From Undaria pinnatifida (taxonomy: Eukaryota > Sar > Phaeophyceae > Laminariales > Alariaceae), in NCBI GenBank assembly GCA_012845835.1, contig JABAKD010000021.1, forward strand, positions 16,792,166 through 16,856,165: a stretch of DNA of 64,000 nt, in the 5' to 3' direction. Below are positions 46,166 through 57,006 of the stretch, piece by piece (within the stretch, counting starts at the first letter, position 1; each line of letters starts with the position of its first letter). Made by a program: the position numbers and the translations under genes. A model generated the notes under the pieces. That model was given only the letters and a program-made list of their open reading frames with translations, was not told where the DNA came from and did no database searches.

Positions 46166-48400
46166 TCACCTGGCCACGGCCGCGCCTCTAGATTCGTCTA
46201 CGTTACGTTGGATTCCCCGAGGAAACGCACTGGCGATGTGAACTTGCAAGCACCAAGAGACTCGTACGGCTCCCGTTGAAGTCGTGTAGCGCGCCGGGGG
46301 AAGAGGGAGTTTAATCGGTCCCGGGTCGTCCAGAAAGCGGACCAGGTATACCTTGTCCTCGGTAGTGCTCGCGCTCATTTTTCCTGGACACCGTAAACCA
46401 TTGTCTCCCTTGTACCAAAAGTGGGCTCCCTTAGGGAGTACTGTGTCGTGGTAGCGATGGAGCCAATCGGTGCGGGGAACACAGGCGTAGCCCGGCGCTA
46501 GGAAACGTTCCCCGTTGTTGCGGGAGAGCTCCCGCTGTGCCGCCCCGATCCGCATTCGGCGGTAAAGGCGGTTGGTTTGGCGGTGCTGGTCCGGGGTTCC
46601 GGCCCAATAACGCAGGATGTGGGCGCGGGAGAGGTGGAGATCCATTTCCCGCTCCCAGGACGGTTCGGAGAGTCCCGCCCAATGCGTCTTGTATAGCACC
46701 GCTATGACGCCACCTCGCCCCCGTACCGACTGAAGACCAGTGATCTGCTCCACCTCCAGCCGTTGAGGAGGAGTCGAAACGTCGTCTTGAGTGACGTGGT
46801 ACGGCGGGGACTTCTTGGAAAATTTGTTGAGCACATACCGTGTCAGCCTCGCCGGTAGGTATTTGGGCATGTCCCCGCCGTCGTGGCGGTTGTCACAGGG
46901 TTTGCAGCGCTCGATAGCCACACGCCGACGAGCGTCCGAACCAGGCAGGTCGGAAGGGAGGTCCAAATAAAGGAGGTTGCTCCCGAGCGGCGAGCCGTCC
47001 GGGGTCTCGGCGGCGGAGCAGGGACCGACGGCCAGGACCTTGTATGGGCCCGTCCAGTTAAGCGCGAGTTTGGCTTTGAATACCTTGGCGTCGGTATTCG
47101 CCTTCACACCCTGGCGGATGGTAGAGGCAGAATTGTATACCCATGCCCAACCACCCACAGTGAAGTTGGGTGCTGGACGCAGCGCGACGGCGGGGGTGGA
47201 GTTTCAGCGGTTACCACGGGAAACGGTGAGGGTGTTGTGTGCGCGGACAATGTCGTTCGCACGCTTTTGCCGGTCGGTGGCCAAATCGCAATAGGCCAGG
47301 TGGTCACGGTCCAGACTCTGGTGTCCCACGACACCTTTGCGGTCGAAAATCGTCAGGGGGAGGCGTGGGAGTCTGCCCATGTGGACCTCGTTGGGCGCCA
47401 AACCCGTCGCCGCGCTGACAGCGTTGTTGTAAGCGAATTCGACGTGGGGCAGATGCAAGTCCCAGTCGTCTTGTCGCTCGTTGACGACCATAGCCAGCAT
47501 TTGTGCCATAATGTGATTTACCCGCTCAACGCCCCCGTTACATTTGGGATGGTAGGAGCTTGTAGCAAGCTTGTGTTCACCTAACAGCTGATATACAGCT
47601 TGTGAAAGCTTGGAGCAGAACTGCAGTCCATTGTCCGAGAGTATGGTGCGCGGGCACCCCCACAAGGGGATGTATTGGTTCATCAAGATATCGGCTGTAC
47701 CTTCCGGGGTGAACTCAGCGGCAGTGACGGGGAACATGTCGGCCCGACGACTGAAGCGATCGGTGAACAGCAGGATATAGGTGTTGCCTCGTGGTGTGGC
47801 CGGAAGGGGGCCGAGATAGTCAACACTAACGGCGATACCTGGACCTTCCGGAAGAGGCATTGTGATGATGGGCCAGGGGACAGTCAGCCGTGGGGTTTTC
47901 CGCGCTTGGCACTTCAAGCAGTGGCAAAGCCACCACCGGGTGCACACACTCATACCAATCCACCAAAAAAAAACACTCCAGCATGCGCAACGTGCGCGTG
48001 GTGCCAAGGTGGCAGGAGGCCGTCGAGTGGCAAGCTTGCATGATCCAAGGGCGCATGAGCGGGGAAACGTAGGTGCGAACTGGCTCATCGTTTAGCAAGC
48101 AAGCACCTCGTCCACAGAGTTCGGTTTGCCAGATATTGTTGGCGGGAGTGTCGGGTTACGGACGAATAGGACGATGTCGTCGTCGGTTGTATGTAGTCGA
48201 CCCTTACCCGCCCGTTCCTGGATATCCGAGAGGGAGGGACGCTTGGGCGAGGGGTAGCATGCTAAGAAGTCGGGTGGCAGGGCCGACGGCCGGCCGATAG
48301 AGATGTAACGTATCGTGGCGTGGCACGTCGGCTCTTCGTGTTGTTCGCGCTTCCAATCAACATGTGAATAACGCGCGACGGAATCCGCGAAGCGCAACTC
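46166..48400 (-). pseudogene. Integrase with GPY/F, chromodomain and Tudor-like end
   Basis: In sense order: a pre-integrase segment (48397-48092) with THSHVDW-like ARYSHVDWKREQHEEPTCHA; the HHCC zinc-binding region (CHSTASCH...CHCLKC) near 48040-47900; and the catalytic core with D in SVDYLG (47819-47821), D in LSDNG (47633-47635) and E in GGVERVNH (47525-47527), spaced D-35-E. An in-frame TGA follows at 47204-47206. In the same frame come NWTGPYKVLAVGP (GPY/F), a chromodomain at 46759-46598 (YKTHWAGLSEPSWEREMDL, ILRYWAG) and a Tudor-like segment at 46432-46283 (FWYKGDNGL, YLVRFLDD). Other lesions are frameshifts near 48092-48104 and at an A9 run (47965-47973). Integrase inserts the cDNA; the chromodomain would bind histone marks to guide it. 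Confidence 0.9.
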
Positions 48401-49360
48401 AGCAGCGTCGCCGAGGGCGTCCGACCTTGTATATGCAGTCGGCGTGTCACCAGGGGAAGGCGTGAGCCGTAAGGGAAGAGTTCCCGTGTAGGCTCTGCGT
48501 AGTCGCGGTCGGACGGTAGTGGCACCGTGCGGACCGGCGAGTCGGCAAGAGCATGAGTCGCGGCAGTCGACGGGGTCGGCCGTGGTTGTGGGACTCGCGG
48601 CGGGGTTGTACCTCGTCCGGAAGATGGTCGAGGGGCCTCACCGAGCCCGAATTCATAATCTACAGCGGGAGTGCATTTCCTGTTGTTGTCGCTGTTAGTC
48701 GGCACGTCGTCGACGACGGAGAGGCTGGAGTGCCAAGCATGGCGGTGACGGACACAGTCGAACCGGTGGTCGCGGCGGGGGCCGTCTCCAGTAAAGAACT
48801 CCGGGATAGATAAGTCGGCTGTGCGATGGGCGTCGCTGCAGCCCGGGCTTCTGCGGAGCCCGTGCCGCCCTCGATGGGTGTGGCAAAAACCGAAGCGAAA
48901 ACAGTGTCGGCGGCAGGTGAGATCGACCCGCGGCCGGTACAGATTTCGGTAGTGGCGACGGAGGCAGAACCACGAGCGACGAATCTCCCCGGGGAATCAG
49001 AAAGGCCGTCAATCCTTATACGTGGCTCGTGTGTGCGAAAATCGTAAAACGCGGTAGAGGTGAGAGGGAGCCCACCCAAGGCAGCACGTTCAGTGCGGGG
49101 CACGAGCCCACCCAAGACAGTGCTTTCGGCGAGGGGTTCGAGTCCACCCATAGCAGGTCTTTCGGTGTGGGGCACGAGCCCACCCAAGACAGTGCTTTTA
49201 GCGAGGGGCGCGAGTCCACCCGACCCGACTCCTGGGATCGGCGAGGAGGGACCGCGCAGCCCGCGGGTCCGTAGGAGGTAGATACCGCTATCTCCAAAGG
49301 GGTTGGGGCTTGTCAACCCCACGAGGTTGAAATTTTTCCAAGCCACTGCGGTCGTACTCC
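48401..49360 (-). other. Linker between RNase H and integrase, with 12-residue repeats
   Basis: Sense-strand frames are open but shift once near 48700. 49215-49060 encodes four or five units of 12 residues built as GGL-x-P-x-x-E-x-x-x-x (GGLVPHTERPAM, GGLEPLAESTVL, GGLVPRTERAAL), a 36-bp DNA repeat. The rest is Ser/Thr/Ala/Pro-rich and probably disordered. Confidence 0.6.
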
Positions 49361-49600
49361 GTAGCGGCTCTGGAAAACGGGATGGAAAAATCGGCGATGC
49401 CCTCGGCGCTGCCTTTGCGGTACTCGAGTGTGCAATCGAACGTGGTGGCGAACTCAAGCTACCGCTGGATTCGTGCATTGAGGGTCCCCACTTTGCCAAT
49501 GCTCTCCTATGTCTTGTGGACGAAGGATATGCGGAACTTTGTTCCCCTCAGTATCCTCGGAGGCGTTTGGGAACCCAAGCAACTCTGCCGGTCCCCAAAT
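49360..49600 (-). pseudogene. RNase H C-terminal remnant
   Basis: In a frame that contains two stops, the sense strand reads RGTKFRISFVHK, IGKVGTLNARIQR and FDCTLEYRKGSAEGIADF. This follows the end of the Ty3/gypsy RNase H domain (GTxFxxxxDHKxLxxI, KNARIQRWxxxL, YxxxYRKGxxNxxADxLSR). The catalytic N-terminal part is missing or unrecognisable. The plus-strand ORF over it (49303-49785) is a shadow. Confidence 0.65.
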
Positions 49601-49956
49601 CTAGAGGAGTCCAGTGCCTCTCCGAGTCGAGCGATGCTCGACTGATATACGCGATTTTCATAGTGAACAAAACGTTGTCAAGCGTCACAGTACTCTCGAC
49701 GAATCAGAGGCAGTGTCCTGACATCGCAAAGTCAGGGCAGACGCTAGAAGCTATCTCCACAACTTCACAGCTTTTCATTGGCTAACGCGCCCGAGACATG
49801 GGTCGGAAACGCCGAAGGGGGATCTTTGCGAGCGCTGGCCGCTGTCAACGGTCCGGTTGCGGCGCGGACGAGATATCTTGGTTCTTGCACTCGCAGTGCA
49901 GGTGCGGAACCGTCTAGGGGAGGCCGGGTGCGCCGACCCGGTCTCATTGTCGCAAA

Positions 49957-50413
49957 TAGCTGCGCGAACGGCAGAAAACGCCTCACCGAGCAAGTTTTTC
50001 CTCTCCCCTGGCATGGGTTGTTGGCCCTGGGACCATCCGCCCGGAGGCCAATGCCCCACACTGGGTTCAGAGGGCTGGATTCAGCCAGAAGGCTGTTGTC
50101 AGAGCTCAAAATGTGATTTTGTTTTTATGGCTGGATCCTGCGTGAATTTGGCGTAGGTGCCAGGCGACACAGCGTTTTGCTTCTCCCTGTCCCCAACAGC
50201 GGAGTCAAGGTTGCGCACGCCTCGACCAATGCGTTTGCGTATACTTGGACGAGGCGACGACATAATGAGCCCCACTGCTCGATGGTCTTGCAAAACCTTG
50301 GTCTTTTCAGCCATCATGTACTGCTCCGCGGAAGAATATGGTACGTCGTCCACGGCAAACGACGAAGGGGACCACGGTGGAAAATAAGATGGGGGCTGCC
50401 AGAATAACACCAC
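49957..50413 (-). pseudogene. NADAR-family domain, frameshifted, inside the LTR element
   Basis: Sense reading from 50413: VVLFWQPPSYFPPWSPSSFA, then VPYSSAEQYMMAEKTKVL, IRKRIGRGVRNLD and GTYAKFTQDPAIK. This follows NADAR/YbiA-like domains (F...SNF, YxSxEQYMMAxKA, KxxGRxVxxFD, KFxQNPxLK). After a stop near 50099 the family's C-terminal blocks continue in other frames: ESSPLNPVWGIGLRADGPRA, then, past a frameshift at a T5 run (49995-49999), KNLLGEAFSAVRAAI. NADAR proteins are N-glycosidases acting on ADP-ribose-like or riboflavin-pathway substrates; E. coli YbiA is an example. The Glu in the SAEQYMM block is retained. This copy cannot make the protein. Its position on the sense strand between gag and RNase H suggests it was part of the element's polyprotein. 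Confidence 0.75.
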
Positions 50414-50460
50414 TTTGGCTGTGGAGTATTCGAGAGAAGGGTCAAAATCCGTGTTGAAAT

Positions 50461-51060
50461 TTGGGCTGCAATGTCCCCGTCCGGGAACACCAGGCCTCGG
50501 GAGCACGACGCGAATCCGAACTCGTGGTATCTCGCCTCGGGTCTTTCTTCGTTCGTTGGCGGAAAAGCGCGAGAATCTGCTCTAACTGCGCCCGAAAAAA
50601 TGGCAAAAACCGACGGTGCCAATTCGTCGGTAGCCTCGCTGGACATTTGTGGGTCTGCAATGTCCCCTTTTGGGAACACCAGTCCTCGGCTACTTGGGCC
50701 TGTAATGTCCCCTTGCGGGAACACCAGGCCTCGGGAGCAACCTTCGAGCCCGAACCTGGGGTTACTCGCCTCGGGTCCTCCTCACTCGCTGGCGGAAACT
50801 CGTAAGAAGCCGCCCTCATTGCACCCGAAAACGAGTCCAACACCGACGGTGCCAACCCGTCGGTAGCCTCGTTCGGCATTTGGGTCTGCAATGTCCCCGT
50901 CTGGGAACACCAGTCCTCGGCTCTTTGGGCCTGTATTGTCCCCTTCAGGAGGACCAGGCCTCGGGAGCACGACGCGAGTCCAAACCCACGGTTTCTCCCG
51001 TCGTGGCCTCTTCGCTTCTTGGCGTATAATCGCAAGAAAACTGCTCTAACTGCGCCCGAA
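50461..51060 (-). repeat. 233-bp tandem repeat within the LTR element, about 2.6 units
   Basis: An AATGTCCCCxxxxGGGAACACCAG block starts units at about 50468, 50701 and 50934, and a second half-unit version lies at 50657 and 50889. Sense reading gives EATDGLAPSV and SRGLVFPDGDIA in changing frames, since 233 is not a multiple of three. One sense frame is open across all units (51101-50442). Confidence 0.75.
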
Positions 51061-52098
51061 GGGGCAGGGGCTCTGAGCTGTCTCTGCTTGACGAGAGGCA
51101 CGATGTTTCCGTTATTTTACAGGAATAGCGTCCAGCTGATCAGGCTGGAGGCCGGGGAGTCACCACTGGCCCGTCGCGCAGTGTCGGATCTTTTTCCGGT
51201 GCCACTGGGGCAGACGTAGCCTGGAACACGTCGGTTAACGTGTTGAAAGACGAAGCATGGTCCGTGAACCGTGTGGGCGGCTTCTGGAACGGGGCTCGGG
51301 CAAGGCAATAATATTTTTACCCGAGGAGGCTCTCTTCCGTTATGTCTCTTGGAGAAGGGAGACGAGGTAGCTAATCTTGTCGACTCCTCCTTGATGGAAA
51401 AAAAGGACAGAGCGCCCGCTGTTACCGCGAGCAAACACCGGATCGAGCCTCACAAAAGATCTCGGTGTTTTAGTGTTGGCCTTCCCACACCTCCAACCGA
51501 CCGCCACCTCGTGGTCAGAAAAAGTGTTTCGAGGGTCGACCGTCCCACACCTCAAACCGACCGCCACCGCTTGGTCAGGAAGAGGGGGGGATGAACACAT
51601 ACGCGTAAAAAGGCGACGCGCCGTCGCCGCAGCTATATTGTTGCGCGGCGCGTGCCTGGGGGGGTATCGCGCAACCCGCAGGCTCCCGTGCCATGGTTGG
51701 TGGGGGCGGCGTTTGGAGCGCGTACCCCATTGCTGAGTTTATGCCGCGGCTGAGGGGTACGGCGCCGGAAGCGCGATTCCCGTTGCCGAAATCAGGCAAT
51801 GACCGAGGGGAACGTCGCTGAAAGCGTGCGTTCTCGCCGTCAAAAAAGAAAGAAAGAAAAGAAAAAAATTACCTGGCTGGAGGAAACCACGCTTGAAGCG
51901 CTAGTTCCCGCCGCCGGTACTACGCTGTGAGAATCGTCCGCAGACGGCGTAGGAGCCCGTGGGCTCTTGACAGAGGCAGTTTGTGCTGCGTTACTGGACA
52001 GGCTAGCAACAGAACACGAGCATGTTCTGAACCCAAAAGAGGTACCCTTCGACAGTGTTGTCGACGGTGCCGTACCGCCGTCGAGCGGTCGATTGCCG
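51061..52098 (-). other. Region of the LTR element without recognised domain
   Basis: This is where protease and reverse transcriptase would be expected. I find no DSGA/DTGA protease motif, no LPFGL block and no YxDD block in any minus-strand frame. 51840-51868 is an A-rich run. 51473-51590 has a short direct repeat (CCCACACCTCxAACCGACCG). Confidence 0.5.
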
Positions 52099-54442
52099 TT
52101 ACGCAATGCGCGCAAATTTATTTTCGCCCAGGTTGTGGGCGGCTCCAAAGCGCATTCGAGGAGCCGGAGCGGGGGCAGAAGTGGCGGGCGAGAACAGGAT
52201 ACCACCATGGCAATCCGACGCGTATGTGATATTGTTGTGACAGTCTACCTGGCCCTGATCCTGAAAGATGGCGACGATTGACCAGAAAGATGGCGACGAT
52301 TGATCAGAAAGTTGGCGACGATTTTCCTTGTGGTTGTTCGGGCGAGAAGATTTGTCGTCCCGGCAGTAGCAGACCATGCGTGTTTGTAAACGTCGGTGTG
52401 CGTCATCGTCGCCAAGTTGGCCAAGTTCAGGGTTCAAGCTCCCACTCGCAGTAATGAAAGGATGCCTACAATGCTTGAAGGAATGGTTGTCTTCGTGGCA
52501 GTTGAGGCAAAGCCCCTGCTTTTCTCGGAGGGCTTCAGCGCGAGGTGAAAGGAGGCCGCTCCAAAGGGGAGGGTCGTCTGTCTTAAACGAGGCCTTAACG
52601 GCGAAACCTGCTGCATAATGATGCTCTTCTAGTGGCCAGCAGTTCGATGTGTGGTCAGGCCAAAGGTCAGATGAATCATCGATGGGCATGACAGTTAAAT
52701 GATGGCTCGATCCCGTCTGCCACGAAAGCGACTGGTACGGCACTCGGCCCTGGCCGCGCCCATGATCGGCGGGCCGGGGCCCCGACAGGGCGCATGACCG
52801 CGCTCCCGTCGAAGAAACAGGGAGAGAAAAAAATGCTTCGCCGTTGACGGCAGGTGTCTTATTTGTCACTAAAAGCCCGCCACATAGCATCCAACGAGGC
52901 GTATGGCCGCGGGTTTGTTGCCTTCGAACAAGGGTACAACGCAGGCAGGAGAGCCGGAAATTGCTCATTCGCCGCCACCCGAACCACCTCCCACACCACA
53001 TCCGTCCCCGGAGACAAAACACGCTCACTCTGCGTAGCGGTCGGCATGAGTACGCGAAACTCCACTGAAATCAGAAAATGGCATGCCGTTACACATTCCA
53101 AAAGTTTGCAACTTCGTGTGGCCCTTTTCCGTGTCAACCCCGTCGAAGTGCGTGATCAGCAGACGCAACGGAAGGGTGAACGCCTCAGGCCCAGATGCTC
53201 CTCCTGCCATGGCTCTTGACACTTTTTGCCTGCTACCACGACCACCTCGCTGTGGTCCGGGCTCGAGGACGAAGACGAGCGGGAGGAGGTTGACGAGCCG
53301 TCCCACGCTGAACGTCCTCTCGCGCCATTCCTCTGCCAGAGCTGCGGCCAACTGTCCCGGTTGTTGGACCGAAGTTGCCCCCTCGGCGGCGCCCTCAGGC
53401 ACACCAGCACCTGATGCGCTGTCACCCCCGCGGCGGTGGTGGTGGTCGCCACCCCCACAATTTTTGCCGCCACCCCCACGGTTGCGGTCCCCGCGGTCGC
53501 GACTGTCGCGACATTTCCCCCGGTTTCGTTCTGCCAACTCTTCCTCCGGGGTTCAGCCAAACGACAAGGGCAACGGTCGGGGCGGCTCTCGTCTGTCTAG
53601 CATAGGCCGTACAATCCACGCGAGCCCAGGCGGCCTTCACTGAGGACGTCCGCTTGCCGCGACGTCGGCCTCTTCGACAGGAAAAGGGCGCAGGCCGTTT
53701 CCACCACCGCGGTCACTAACGCTGAGGAGAAGTCTACCCTCGGTGCAGACGCCATGCACACGACGATGCCTTTGAAGAAGGCGTCGTTCCCGGGTCGTGG
53801 TCGCTGGGATGCGACACCGTGCGGGCGCGACGAAGGCAAGGGGGCCGCGGTAGCTCCCGCCGCAGCCGACGCAGCTGATTGGGCGAGGCCTTGTTGCGCC
53901 CTCTTCGCTACCAGGGACGCCTCCCGCGCGGCGGTCTTCGCCTGCTCGATGTCTTCGTCAAACCGACGTGGGCGTGCTATCGTCTGGTTGGCGTCGTCGA
54001 GGGCCCGCTGGGCCCACGCCGTCGCGTATGCCAAGTCCAAGGGGGCGTCATAGGCGCTCCTGTCCCGGGAGTTCTGGGGGTGGCGCTCTGTCGAGCGCGG
54101 AGAGCCCAGGTGGCGGCGGTGATGCCCTGTCGAGCGCGGGGGGGCAGCTGGTGACGCTCCCCCGGGGCTGGCGAGAGCTGGCGTCGAGACGCCTCCGAGT
54201 CCGTAGGGGGTTGGTCCGTGTTTTCAGCGCGAACCGATGAATCGATCCTTATGGTTGGTGGGAACGGGTGGAGGCATGGTGCTCCGTCTTCTGTCTCGTC
54301 ACCGGAACCCGCCTCCGGTGGTTCCCCCCGTCTCGAGTCGCGGGATCTCGAGCGAGCTCTCCCTGTCTCGTGGGCATCAAGGTTGGCGTTCGTGGAAGAC
54401 CTCAGCCTGCCCCGAGTAGCCCGCTTCCTCACTGATAGACAT
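52099..54442 (-). pseudogene. gag polyprotein, frameshifted
   Basis: A possible start is the ATG at 54442 (MSISEEAGYSGQAEV), with a frameshift soon after. Sense frames then show an Arg/Pro-rich N-terminus (ARSRSRDSRRGEPPE), an Ala-rich helix (DIEQAKTAAREASLVAKRAQ, about 53950-53890), Gly/Arg-rich low complexity, a capsid-like part (RLLITHFDGVDTEKGHTKLQ, about 53150-53090, continuing in a second frame to about 52860) and, near the end, a perfect CCHC zinc knuckle CLNCHEDNHSFKHC (about 52468-52509, spacing C2C4H4C). At least three frame changes are needed, so it is not translatable. Gag would form the particle and bind the RNA. Confidence 0.75.
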
Positions 54443-54784
54443 GTTGCTTGTTGTCTGTATGGAGGGCAGCGGAAGGTGGGGGTGTGGGGGAAGGTGGCGA
54501 GATGGGAACGACGCGTAAAGAAGCTATGGAGGCAGATAAATTGTTGTGGTGTCCCTGCTGTAAATAGCGATATATGTGTGTTTCAGCAAACAGCAAGACA
54601 TGGGCCTCGACTCCGTCCAGCATCAGTCATGGTAGCATCCACGCCAACTAGCCGTATAAAAGGAGTACAGCAGTAAGAAGGGTACCATCCACCAAAACCG
54701 CAACATAAGAGCAGCGCCCAGTCTGACCGTAGGGTATACGGGTAACGCCCGCACGAACCGCAGTAAAAGCAGCCAAAACTGGGC

Positions 54785-55060
54785 AGCACTGACCCTAACC
54801 GCGGTGCAGGGGGTGCAACACAGTAAAGGTTCGTCCGCAGACATCGGACTTAAACAGGCATCATTCAACCTAGGCGGGGGGGGGTAGCACAGAAAAGCGT
54901 CGCCCAAAACGCCGACGCTCATCGTACCAAAACAGGCAGCATTTCACCTAGGTGTAGTGTAGGGGTGAAAGCACAGTAAAGAGTCGCCCAACACGCTGAC
55001 ACTCATCGCACCAAAACAGGCAGCATTTAACCTAGGTGTAGTGTAAGGGGGCAGCACAGT
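54785..55060 (-). repeat. Leader tandem repeats, about 78-bp unit
   Basis: AACAGGCAGCATTTAACCTA-type blocks at about 54856, 54937 and 55015 and GTCGCCCAACACGC blocks between them give three to four units. Weaker GGGCAGYA motifs continue to about 55900. Confidence 0.65.
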
Positions 55061-55893
55061 ATTCGGTCGCGCACCAACCGTATAAAAAATGGGCAGTATA
55101 ACCCCCCCAAACAAGGTAGTTTCCCCCGACCGCACTAAAGGGGGACGGTCGCGCCTACAGTAGTGCGGATTGCGGTGTTCACAGGTAACGGCAATTTCAA
55201 CCGCACTAAGATGGGCAGTGTAGTGCCAACACCAGCTGTAGCAAAATGTGCACGCCCACAGTCGAATAGAAAGGCTGTTTTCCCCCAAAGGTACCGCATC
55301 AAACGGGCTGTTCTCCACTGCACTAGTAAAAGCTGTGAAGCGCAGTATCTCCGCGAACTGTGTAGTAAGCGCTCTGTAACGGGCAGTAGCTGTCCGAACA
55401 TGTGCAAAGAAGAAGAAAAAAAATTCCAGCGTAGACCCTAGCAATATCGTGAAGGGCAGCACATGTACCGGCAGGAAGACGGCCTAACCCGGACAGCTGA
55501 AAAAAAAATCCGTACCCACTCCCACCGATAAAGGGACATACACGTTGACAGCAGTGCGGAGTGCCGCACGGTCACAGCTGTGCATACACAGAAAGTGGTA
55601 TTATAGTCCCCGCGTACCCATGAATGGGAGAATAGAGGGCATCGCACACACCAACAGCCTTGCCCAAAAAAGCCAGCCCAGAGTTTCAGCGTTCACTAGG
55701 TTCAAGTTTTAGTCACGGAAGGGCCAGGACGAAAAAAAAACTCTCTAATCGAACTTGCAAGGAGCACTCGCATAGCAGTGGGGGGTGTTAGAGCTGCGGT
55801 GCTGTAACTGTGGACGCTGGGGCAGTGAAGGGTCGAGCTATGTGGTGGATGGGCAGGAGCACAGTAGGCGGCTTGGATGCTGTACAGTGACTT

Positions 55894-56571
55894 CTACAGC
55901 AGAGAACCCGGCGAAATATGGCAGGAATTGACAGCGAGTCCATTGTGCTGCACTGTAGTTGGTACCTCTGCAAAAATGATGGTGGTTGAAGCTACGCGAC
56001 GCACAGCAGTACGTAGTGGAACGTTGTTGATCGAGAAAGATCGGAGAGGGGTCCGAGGTGCGTCAAATTCGTAGTTTGTACGAATTTCGGCAGAAAGGGA
56101 GCAGCTGTTCGTTCGACGCAGAAGACGGATCGACGTATGTACTGAAACCCATACGATAACGCGTGTACTGGAAAATTCGCTAAACGAAAAAGCCCAAACA
56201 TTCCACGAGCACCGCCTGTTCCTTCCCAGGTAGATCACAAAGAAGGAGCCCCGACATGAGCTCCTAGAGCACGGTGCCTGTAGTCCAAGGGGGTCCCGCG
56301 AAGGGCGGTCTGGCTCCGATAGCAAAGGTGTATGATGGTCGATGGGCTCTCTCAGCAAGCGAGGTCCCCGTCGAAGGTCATTCGAAGGGTTGATTCCAGT
56401 ATGCTTGTCCATGGCGTGTCGTGCATATGCCTCCGAGCCCCAAACGCAAAAATGTACAAATCGATGGCCGATCTTGGGGTTTGTGCTGGCAACTCGCGGA
56501 GATGTGCTGTGCAACATCCTGGCAGAGCGCGGAGCAAACAAGTCTGATGGGTGGGGCTCGGGCAGTTCCAT
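55894..56571 (-). CDS. Open frame in leader of the LTR element, uncertain
   Basis: A 225-codon sense-strand frame begins at an ATG-like MELPEPHPSDLFAPR and is not broken although the rest of the element is. It has no recognised domain: basic and Ser-rich with a hydrophobic middle (FFVIYLGRN, WNVWAFSFSEFSS). It may be a chance frame in the long leader or an extra element gene. Confidence 0.25.
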   Translation of the reverse strand: MELPEPHPSDLFAPRSARMLHSTSPRVASTNPKIGHRFVHFCVWGSEAYARHAMDKHTGINPSNDLRRGPRLLREPIDHHTPLLSEPDRPSRDPLGLQAPCSRSSCRGSFFVIYLGRNRRCSWNVWAFSFSEFSSTRVIVWVSVHTSIRLLRRTNSCSLSAEIRTNYEFDAPRTPLRSFSINNVPLRTAVRRVASTTIIFAEVPTTVQHNGLAVNSCHISPGSLL

Positions 56572-56611
56572 TGTTTAGTGGTCTATGACCAGCTGGCGGT
56601 GAACTGATGCG

Positions 56612-56816
56612 ACCAAAGGTCGGGACGAGGAGTGTGCTTCGAAGAGCAGTATCGTCCGTACTTACTCGGAAGGTGTCCTCTGTGTGGTGCGTGCCCAGCG
56701 ACCAACAGGAGGGACTAAAATTCGAGACGAGGAGTGTGCTCCGCAGAGCAGTGTCGTCCGCACGTACTTGGGAGGTGTCGTACGTGTGGTACGTGCCCGG
56801 CGACCAACAGGAGGGG
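56612..56816 (-). repeat. 107-bp direct duplication in the leader
   Basis: GACGAGGAGTGTGCTYCG and GCGACCAACAGGAGGG blocks occur twice about 107 bp apart. Confidence 0.7.
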
Positions 56817-56990
56817 CCCCTGCCATCTCACTGCTATTGTGGTCGACGTTGTAGGTGGAAGGGCGCTCCCTCCATTGAGAAGCCACCCCAGAAGGAACAG
56901 GGGTTGTGGGCTCGATGAAAAGCAAAAGTAAAATCGCCACGAAAAAAATATCGGAGATATTGAAGGAACGCTGCCACAATAGCATATTAA

Positions 56991-57006
56991 GCTCGTCGAT
57001 GCCACA
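56991..57006 (-). promoter_or_regulatory. Putative primer-binding site
   Basis: Directly inside the 5' LTR the sense strand reads TG then TGGCATCGACGAGC. PBS sequences usually start TGG (complement of a tRNA CCA end) within a few bases of the LTR. The tRNA was not identified. The TRIM at 59240 has AA then TGGCGTCGTCGACA at the same place. Confidence 0.5.

Noticed and set aside
49303-49785. 160-codon plus-strand ORF
   Set aside because: It is antisense to the recognised RNase H remnant of the LTR element.
50340-50360. An RT YxDD motif (FAVDDVPY) in the LTR element
   Set aside because: It belongs to the NADAR domain context; the flanking residues do not match the RT palm.
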